Assembly: GCA_002291495.1 (NCBI GenBank)
Contig: DBAE01000104.1
Location: 180 to 5,245 of the forward strand
DNA: 5,066 nt
Direction of reading: 5' to 3'
From: Bacteriovoracaceae bacterium UBA1018
GTDB lineage: Bacteria; Bdellovibrionota; UBA1018
A program made the position numbers and the translations under genes. The first letter of the stretch is position 1. Each line of letters starts with the position of its first letter. Under the pieces are notes generated by a model, which ran no database searches, had not been told where the DNA came from, and worked only from the letters and a program-made list of their open reading frames with translations. Below, one piece after another: positions 1-5,066 of the stretch.

Positions 1-1
1 T

Positions 2-46
2 TCATTTTTATTCGTTCAATTGATCCCAGAACTCAGCGTTCACGCT
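2..46 (+). other. Probable C-terminal part of a signal peptide on the PrkA-like protein
   Basis: Read in the frame of the PrkA-like gene from base 2, the residues are SFLFVQLIPELSVHA followed by ASKKD. A hydrophobic run, a helix-breaking Pro, then V and A at the -3 and -1 positions resemble the end of a Sec signal peptide, with cleavage after the Ala encoded at 44-46. The positively charged start would lie before the window. The alternatives are a short cytoplasmic N-terminus starting at TTG 20, or a membrane anchor. The call rests on about 15 residues, so it is tentative. Confidence 0.5.
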
Positions 47-2419
47 GCTTCTAAGAAAGATTGTGGCGATTTTCTTTTTGATGATGATGATCAACTGAGC
101 GAAAAAGAGAAACGTCTCGGTGTGTCTCACAGACTCTTAGACGTTGTTAAGAATAGTCCTGACAATCTCGCAGTCAATCATCCTAGTATTGTGATGAATG
201 CAGCACAAAGAATCTTGGCTATTGTCCTTTCCCAAGGGGTCAAGGAAATTCCAAATCCAGAAGCGCCTGGAACCAATATCAAATATTACCCTTTCTTTAG
301 TGAAGGCTTGTCTATGACTAACGGCCGGCGCGTAGTCGGTAACGAAGTCGCTATTGCCCGCTTTGTTGAGCAGCTGAAGCATCGGACACAAGGTGATCCA
401 AACGTCATGATCTTCTTAGGGCCACATGGAACCGGTAAAACGGAAATCCTAGAAGTCTTATCGGCAGGTCTTACCAATGCTACAACGCATTTACCTGAGC
501 ACTATTTCTATACGTTTGAATGGCATAGTCTTGCGCAAATTCCATCTCTGAAGTCTGAGTTCGAGATTTCTGAAGAACTCGCAGATTCGCACACATTGCC
601 ATCATTCTTGAATGATTCACCACTTGTATTGCTTCCTGATGCTACTCAAGAAAAATTAATTCAGTATGCATCTCCGATGGCTGAGAAACTGATCGGAATG
701 CAAGCAAAACCCATGAAGCTTGAAGGAAGCCCTTGGGATACCTTTATTCAGGAAGAAATTTTTAAATATTATTCAGCTAAAAAAGGTAGTCCTCTGACGG
801 TTAAAGAACGTATTGAGTACACTGACAAACATGTTCGTGTGATTCCAATTACATTGGGAACTAACGGGACCGCGCCAAAGTTTGACGCTCAAAACCGAGA
901 CGTCGATATTCGTTCGCTGTTTGTGACCCAAAACCTAGCAGGCTTTCTTCGGCATGGAGCGGGACACCCGCTTTCCGATCGCCCGAACGGATCGATTCTT
1001 CGAGGAAACGGATCAGTCGTTTTCTTGGATGAGTTTCTACGAAATAAGAAAGAACTTCTCAATTTGTTCTTAGGAATTTTCCAAAGTGGACGTGCCGCAA
1101 TCTCGGGCAGTAGACCTATTTCGATGGATGCAGTTTTTGTGACTGCAGGAAATTACGAGAGTTTGGAAGAATTGCGCGCTGAAGGCGGAAGTAGTGCGGT
1201 AATCAATCGTCTCAAAGTGCAACCTTTTCCATGGCCAGTCAATCCGTATGATATTATGGCCACATTGACCTATATTCTCTCCCAAACGACTGAGTTTGAG
1301 ATGAGAAAATTAGGGGATGCAAACTCTGAATGGGTAAAGGCTTCAACTTCTGAACTCTTTCCCCGCGCACCGGCTGGTTCCCGACTTCGTGAAGGTCCAG
1401 ATCGACGTTATGAACTCAGAGTGAAGAGTGCGGGAAGGACAGTCTACATTAGCCCACATACTTTGCTTTTCTATAGCGGTTTCTTGAGCATGACCCGTAG
1501 TATTTATGATCAAGGAAAAGCTCGAAAAGCTGGTGCAGACGGAATGTCGATCCTAGAGAGCGGAGTGTTTAAGCAGCCAGTTTTGCGACTTCGTTTCTGG
1601 ATGGGTGAAGCAAGTCTCAAGGGTGCCGAAGAACAAGAACTTCTTAAAGTGAGTTCACTTCTTCAAGAGGGACATCATATTGGGATGTCGACTCGGGACT
1701 TTGACCGCTGGTTTAAAGAGTCTCTATCTCATGCGATTAGAATTGCTGGCGAAGGCGAGGCAGTTCTTACTCCTGAGATTGCTAAGTCCGTGTTGATGAC
1801 CCAACTCGATCAACACATCATTGATGTGGACACAAAAACCGCTCTGCAGTGGAGATCTCAATTTGCAGAGTCGATGGCTAAATCGGTTATTTTGCCAAGA
1901 CTTAGATCAGATATTCATATGGCACTTGGACACATGAGTGGACAGTCGGAAATGATCTACGATCAAGTGATTGCTGAGATCATGGCTTTGGCAAATGATC
2001 CGGGTGCTCGACAGTACATGGATCCAAATAGCAGTACCTACGTCAATATTGACTTGCCTCGCTTGGAAGCGATTAAAAAAGAGTATTTTAATGCGAGCAA
2101 TGGCCAGACTTTGGATTATCCGATGATTGCTTTGAGTCACGCAGCGATCGTTCATGGAGGCAGGAAAGAGCGTAAACCTGAGCTCCTTAACGCGATCACC
2201 AATTACTACTCGAAGCTAACGACTCGTTCTTTTCCAATGAGTGCTTTCTTGGGTTATTCGAAATCGCAAGGTGGAGATAGCCAAATTGGGCCTGTCTATC
2301 AAACGCTCATGGGCACCTTGAAAAATGATTTTGGCTATCATGAAAAGGCTGCATTAGATGCACTTAATTTTGTCATCCATTACGACTCAATGGGTGAACA
2401 AATTAAACAGTCTGAATAA
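2..2419 (+). CDS. PrkA-family AAA+ ATPase (divergent, possibly exported), 5' end outside window
   Basis: This is a AAA+ protein of the PrkA/YeaG family, whose members are described as serine kinases or ATP-dependent proteases; activity cannot be read from sequence. Residues are numbered from the TTG at 20. The PrkA N-terminal block is visible (NAAQRIL at 60-66, matching NAAERLL in E. coli YeaG as I recall it; VEQLKHRTQG at 116-125, matching YLKHAAQG). Walker A is GPHGTGKT at 134-141 (K140), an RDVDIRSLF block starts at 293 (VDIRKL in YeaG), Walker B is VVFLDE at 333-338, the sensor-1 Asn is N378 and a conserved Arg is R397. The PrkA C-terminal helical domain spans about 615-790. The product is at least 799 residues against about 640 for YeaG, the excess lying in the N-terminus and internal insertions. 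The frame is open to the left edge and TTG 20 has no purine-rich site before it, so the true start is probably upstream. The stop is TAA at 2417-2419. Family assignment is firm by motif order; orthology to prkA is not claimed. Confidence 0.85.
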   Translation, partial: SFLFVQLIPELSVHAASKKDCGDFLFDDDDQLSEKEKRLGVSHRLLDVVKNSPDNLAVNHPSIVMNAAQRILAIVLSQGVKEIPNPEAPGTNIKYYPFFSEGLSMTNGRRVVGNEVAIARFVEQLKHRTQGDPNVMIFLGPHGTGKTEILEVLSAGLTNATTHLPEHYFYTFEWHSLAQIPSLKSEFEISEELADSHTLPSFLNDSPLVLLPDATQEKLIQYASPMAEKLIGMQAKPMKLEGSPWDTFIQEEIFKYYSAKKGSPLTVKERIEYTDKHVRVIPITLGTNGTAPKFDAQNRDVDIRSLFVTQNLAGFLRHGAGHPLSDRPNGSILRGNGSVVFLDEFLRNKKELLNLFLGIFQSGRAAISGSRPISMDAVFVTAGNYESLEELRAEGGSSAVINRLKVQPFPWPVNPYDIMATLTYILSQTTEFEMRKLGDANSEWVKASTSELFPRAPAGSRLREGPDRRYELRVKSAGRTVYISPHTLLFYSGFLSMTRSIYDQGKARKAGADGMSILESGVFKQPVLRLRFWMGEASLKGAEEQELLKVSSLLQEGHHIGMSTRDFDRWFKESLSHAIRIAGEGEAVLTPEIAKSVLMTQLDQHIIDVDTKTALQWRSQFAESMAKSVILPRLRSDIHMALGHMSGQSEMIYDQVIAEIMALANDPGARQYMDPNSSTYVNIDLPRLEAIKKEYFNASNGQTLDYPMIALSHAAIVHGGRKERKPELLNAITNYYSKLTTRSFPMSAFLGYSKSQGGDSQIGPVYQTLMGTLKNDFGYHEKAALDALNFVIHYDSMGEQIKQSE

Positions 2420-2436
2420 TTGCCAGAAAAGATTGC

Positions 2437-2463
2437 GCCCGTGGAACGGGATGTTCCACGGGC
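2437..2463 (+). terminator. Strong hairpin between the two genes, possible terminator or attenuator
   Basis: An 11-bp perfect inverted repeat, GCCCGTGGAAC at 2437-2447 and GTTCCACGGGC at 2453-2463, encloses the 5-base loop GGGAT. Eight of the eleven pairs are G-C. ATT at 2432-2434 can pair with AAT at 2464-2466 across a 2-base bulge. The hairpin begins 17 bases after the stop codon of the PrkA-like gene. It is followed by AATATTGTGCGC and not by a T-run, so it is not a textbook intrinsic terminator. It could slow transcription, protect the 3' end of the upstream mRNA, or bind a protein as a palindrome. Confidence 0.5.
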
Positions 2464-2501
2464 AATATTGTGCGCTTAAGAGGAGCTCGTTAGAAGTCCA
2501 C

Positions 2502-2505
2502 GGAG
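2502..2505 (+). promoter_or_regulatory. Ribosome binding site of the large exported protein gene
   Basis: GGAG lies 11 bases before ATG 2517, a slightly long but usable spacing. An in-frame TAG at 2514-2516 directly precedes the ATG, so no longer in-frame start is possible and this start is well fixed. No convincing -35/-10 promoter was seen in the 97-base gap, so read-through from the PrkA-like gene is possible. Confidence 0.6.
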
Positions 2506-2516
2506 TTAGTTTTTAG

Positions 2517-2594
2517 ATGGCTTTCAAAAAACTTGTTCGTAGTTCTTTTTTTCTAGGGATAATTCTTTCTCTTCAATTCGTAGTAACTAACGCG
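2517..2594 (+). other. Signal peptide of the large exported protein
   Basis: The first 26 residues have the three classical parts: a basic start (MAFKKLVRSS), a hydrophobic core (FFLGIILSLQFVV) and a TNA end that fits the -3/-1 rule, giving predicted cleavage before YPNDEE. There is no cysteine at the cleavage point, so a lipoprotein is unlikely, and no twin-arginine motif, so Sec export is expected. Confidence 0.85.
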
Positions 2595-5066
2595 TATCCG
2601 AATGATGAAGAACAGATCAATAGCCGCTTTGGTGGCACTCCTTTCTTGGCTGTGATGAAGGGAAGTGGCGGAAGCAAGCGTGATCCCGGCTTCTATTCTC
2701 GAAATCAAAGCGGAGCCTGGGTTCCTTTAATGAAAGGCAATATTTTGCCTGATCCACGTAAGGGACCGATTCAAGAAGAACTCAAAATGAGTGATCTCAC
2801 CAAGCGCTTTGACGTATTGGCAGTGATCGACGGCTACCTGACTTTGTTTAATGCCGACTCAAGCGAATCCATTCCGAACTCCGTCATTCAGTTTGGAAGC
2901 AAGGATTTTCCTTTATTTGATCCTGCCACACAACAGTCTGCCTATCTTGATAGTATCAAAAAGACACAAGAAGTTTCGATCTACACTAATTACGTCAAGG
3001 GTCAGCAAGCAGAAATAGTTTTAGTGTCTCTAAAGATGAAGCATCCGTATGGAACCGGGATGACCTTTGCGTTTGCTGTTAAAGCAGACGCAAGTGAAAA
3101 AGGTGTGATTAAATTAGTCGGCAAGCCTACGTTGATGGACACACAGTATCTCAGTAGTGCGCAGCTCAGTAAGTTATTTGTAGGTGGGGAAAGTCACCTC
3201 CAAGTTTTTTCTCGACTGGCAGCCTGCTCAAAAGCAGGCCCAGTACCTGGCGAGCATCCCTGTATTGCTAATTGGAAAGGTGCGGTCAGACAGATCGCGG
3301 ATCAATTTGCTAATTTGAGCTCCACGCCCAAAATTGCTAACGGGGGAATCCCGGTCTATGACTTGCTCAAAGAACAGATTGTCTCCGAGGGCGAGATATC
3401 GGAAACCATACGAGATGGCGGAATTAGTCTTATCCAAAGACTCAATCAATTTTCAGGTCAAGGTAGTCTAATCATCGATCACAAGACCGGCAGCTATAGC
3501 TATGCAAAAGCTCGACGAATCCGGGGTCATGTCGATTACAAAGTGTTGAAAGACGGATCGACACGTTATCATTACTACGAGACTTCTACCCAATATCCTA
3601 TCAGTTACGTGCTCATCTACGTAGATCGGACTCTCTACTACATCAGGTACAGCCCGAATAATCCGAGCGATCTAGCTGTTCTACCACTTCAAGAGAGTAT
3701 TCAGAATTTACCCGATGAGCTGAGTTTTACTGTCAGTACCATGGAACATCCAAGGGCGGGGGGATCTGGACTCAATGAGGATCAACTCATTATTTCCACG
3801 ATCACGGACGGCAAGCCCACAACGGAAGTATATCGAATTAATGTGTATCGAGATGGAAGTCGAATAGCTTTAGGGCAGTATTATGAGCTAGCCAAGACCT
3901 ATTTTCCTCAGGAGATGTTGGTCAAACGCTTACATAATTATCATTCAACTCTTTATTTTGATCTTGATACACCTGTGACCAAAAGTATCCAAGAGTATAA
4001 TGAAAATAGAAAAGCTACGTCACCCCATGTGGATTTGACTCGGACAACAAGTTCTACATTGGAGTATGGATTTGTTCAGCCTCTCTCAAATGTAAAACTC
4101 GCAGATGATCTGAATTACATTGTTTATGATGATGAGAGTCTTTCAGTTAAGCGAACTGGGATCTATCATTCGTCCAACTATGCGACACCGCTCGTGCAGG
4201 GTGCCTTATATGACCCGCTTGCAAAACGAAGTACTGATGTATTGCCTTATCTTCAAGACCAAGTTTTCTTGAAAGGAGGAGTGAGACTCAACCTGACGGC
4301 TTTCTTTATTGATAAGAGCTATGGTGTAAAACCGGGGTCTGCACACGGACATATCGTTTTCGTGATTCGCAATGGGTATGGAGCATCGAAGTCCGACGCA
4401 CCGCTGGTCCATACCGCCACGATCGGTGTGCCATTTGATCAAATCGTTTCCGTTGGACACGCTCAGGGTATTCAGGATTCTGCAGGCGAATATTATTTTC
4501 TCTTTTCAACAAAGGATACCAACAACGAGAAACAACATCTTGTCGTACCGATTCGCGTGATCGCAGCTGAAGAAACAAAAAAACTGAGCATAGAAGCTCG
4601 AGGCGTTTTAAAATTGCCCGTCGACCCACAGAAAATAGGTAAGACCGGAATCTATTACGACGTCAAAGGAAGTGCGTACTTTACTAAGACTCCTGATTTA
4701 GATTTTCGCGATCGAGATCTCGAAGTTGTCTCCTTAGCAACTGGCTGGGAAGCTAAACCCAATGGTCCAAATAACGGAGGACTCAAGCTCATTCCTCCCG
4801 AGCAAGTATTAAAAGAAAACTCGACTTCAAGCTTTAAAGGGTACTTTAAGTCGGAAAGCTGGTTGGTCAGAGGTGGTAAAGAAGGTGGGCGGACTGAGCT
4901 TCGTGAAGCACAGAGAAAGAGTTCTGCTGATCTACAGTTAGAGGCATTTCCTAAGCTAGCTCAGCTGATGGAAGAGGTAGCGACCAAAGGCGCGCCGGCG
5001 GAGCATTATGTCCTTCAGGTGCCTCCTCGATATAAAACATTGATCCGCGATATGGTTCTCTCACGA
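2517..5066 (+). CDS. Large exported beta-rich protein of unknown function, 3' end outside window
   Basis: An uninterrupted frame of 850 codons runs from ATG 2517 to the last base of the window with no stop, so the gene is cut at its 3' end. I do not recognise the family. Residues 1-26 form a clear Sec signal peptide (KK and R at the start, hydrophobic core 11-23, TNA before the cleavage point). The mature part opens with a Gly/Ser-rich basic stretch (about 47-60), then a long region rich in alternating hydrophobic, Tyr, Thr and Asp/Gly-turn residues, as in beta-sandwich or propeller proteins; no exact internal repeat was found. No later membrane helix is evident. The only two cysteines are C237 and C249, close enough for one disulphide. 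From about 793 the chain becomes charged and helical. It lies 97 bases after the PrkA-like gene on the same strand, so a functional link is plausible but unproven. It could be periplasmic, outer-membrane associated or secreted. Confidence 0.85.
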   Translation, partial: MAFKKLVRSSFFLGIILSLQFVVTNAYPNDEEQINSRFGGTPFLAVMKGSGGSKRDPGFYSRNQSGAWVPLMKGNILPDPRKGPIQEELKMSDLTKRFDVLAVIDGYLTLFNADSSESIPNSVIQFGSKDFPLFDPATQQSAYLDSIKKTQEVSIYTNYVKGQQAEIVLVSLKMKHPYGTGMTFAFAVKADASEKGVIKLVGKPTLMDTQYLSSAQLSKLFVGGESHLQVFSRLAACSKAGPVPGEHPCIANWKGAVRQIADQFANLSSTPKIANGGIPVYDLLKEQIVSEGEISETIRDGGISLIQRLNQFSGQGSLIIDHKTGSYSYAKARRIRGHVDYKVLKDGSTRYHYYETSTQYPISYVLIYVDRTLYYIRYSPNNPSDLAVLPLQESIQNLPDELSFTVSTMEHPRAGGSGLNEDQLIISTITDGKPTTEVYRINVYRDGSRIALGQYYELAKTYFPQEMLVKRLHNYHSTLYFDLDTPVTKSIQEYNENRKATSPHVDLTRTTSSTLEYGFVQPLSNVKLADDLNYIVYDDESLSVKRTGIYHSSNYATPLVQGALYDPLAKRSTDVLPYLQDQVFLKGGVRLNLTAFFIDKSYGVKPGSAHGHIVFVIRNGYGASKSDAPLVHTATIGVPFDQIVSVGHAQGIQDSAGEYYFLFSTKDTNNEKQHLVVPIRVIAAEETKKLSIEARGVLKLPVDPQKIGKTGIYYDVKGSAYFTKTPDLDFRDRDLEVVSLATGWEAKPNGPNNGGLKLIPPEQVLKENSTSSFKGYFKSESWLVRGGKEGGRTELREAQRKSSADLQLEAFPKLAQLMEEVATKGAPAEHYVLQVPPRYKTLIRDMVLSR
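3222..3239 (+). repeat. Short inverted repeat inside the exported protein gene
   Basis: GCCTGCT at 3222-3228 and AGCAGGC at 3233-3239 form a 7-bp perfect stem with a CAAA loop. CTGG at 3216-3219 and CCAG at 3240-3243 can extend it past a 2-base bulge. It lies in the codons around C237. No T-run follows, so it is not a terminator; it may be a chance result of coding sequence. Confidence 0.4.

Noticed and set aside
20..22. TTG as the true start of the PrkA-like gene
   Set aside because: The 19 bases before it hold no purine-rich ribosome binding site, the frame is open to the window edge, and the codon falls inside what looks like a signal peptide core. The first in-frame ATG is at 194, too far into the protein.
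80..91. Four GAT repeats as a phase-variable tract
   Set aside because: The trinucleotide unit keeps the frame, four copies are too few for frequent slippage, and it simply encodes a run of Asp.
2..2419. MoxR-type or Lon-type ATPase instead of PrkA
   Set aside because: The block before Walker A, the VDIR block before Walker B and the C-terminal domain follow the order of PrkA, while no Lon Ser-Lys protease domain or compact MoxR layout is present.
2479..2485. AGAGGAG as the ribosome binding site of the downstream gene or of a small leader gene
   Set aside because: It resembles a strong site but lies 31 bases from ATG 2517, and no ATG, GTG or TTG follows at a usable distance before the GGAG at 2502.
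4206..4629. Overlapping antisense and alternate-frame open frames of 62 to 107 codons
   Set aside because: They lie wholly within the open frame of the exported protein, have no ribosome binding site or recognisable product, and have compositions expected of shadow frames.
4707..4718. Palindrome TCGAGATCTCGA as an operator site
   Set aside because: It lies deep inside a coding region, has no partner copy in the window, and a 12-base palindrome can arise by chance in Asp/Arg-rich codons.

Overview
The window holds two large plus-strand genes, both cut by a window edge, separated by a 97-base gap. GC looks moderate (mid-40s percent by eye). The organism cannot be fixed from the sequence. An exported protein with a classical signal peptide and PrkA homology fit a Gram-negative bacterium, and a Bdellovibrio-type deltaproteobacterial lineage is my weak guess from the general look of the proteins. 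No RNA gene, mobile element, CRISPR array or long repeat was seen.

Bases 2-2419: a divergent, full-length member of the PrkA (YeaG) AAA+ family. It has the PrkA N-terminal block, a Walker A, a Walker B, a sensor-1 Asn, a conserved Arg and a PrkA-type C-terminal helical domain. The frame is open to the left edge. The residues there look like the end of a signal peptide (hydrophobic run, then V-H-A), so this AAA+ protein may be exported, which would be very unusual. It has only one cysteine in about 800 residues, in line with that idea.

Bases 2420-2516: an intergenic gap with a perfect 11-bp stem hairpin that lacks a T-run, followed by a leader and a GGAG ribosome binding site.

Bases 2517-5066: the first 850 codons of a gene with no stop inside the window. 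The product begins with a clear signal peptide and continues as a beta-rich protein with just two cysteines. I do not recognise its family. The last roughly 60 residues turn helical and charged and may lead into another domain beyond the window.

Known prkA operons of the E. coli type carry a VWA protein (YeaH) and sometimes a SpoVR-like gene. Here the visible neighbour is instead a very large exported orphan. The main hypothesis worth testing is a PrkA-like ATPase and a large partner that work together outside the cytoplasm or at the envelope.
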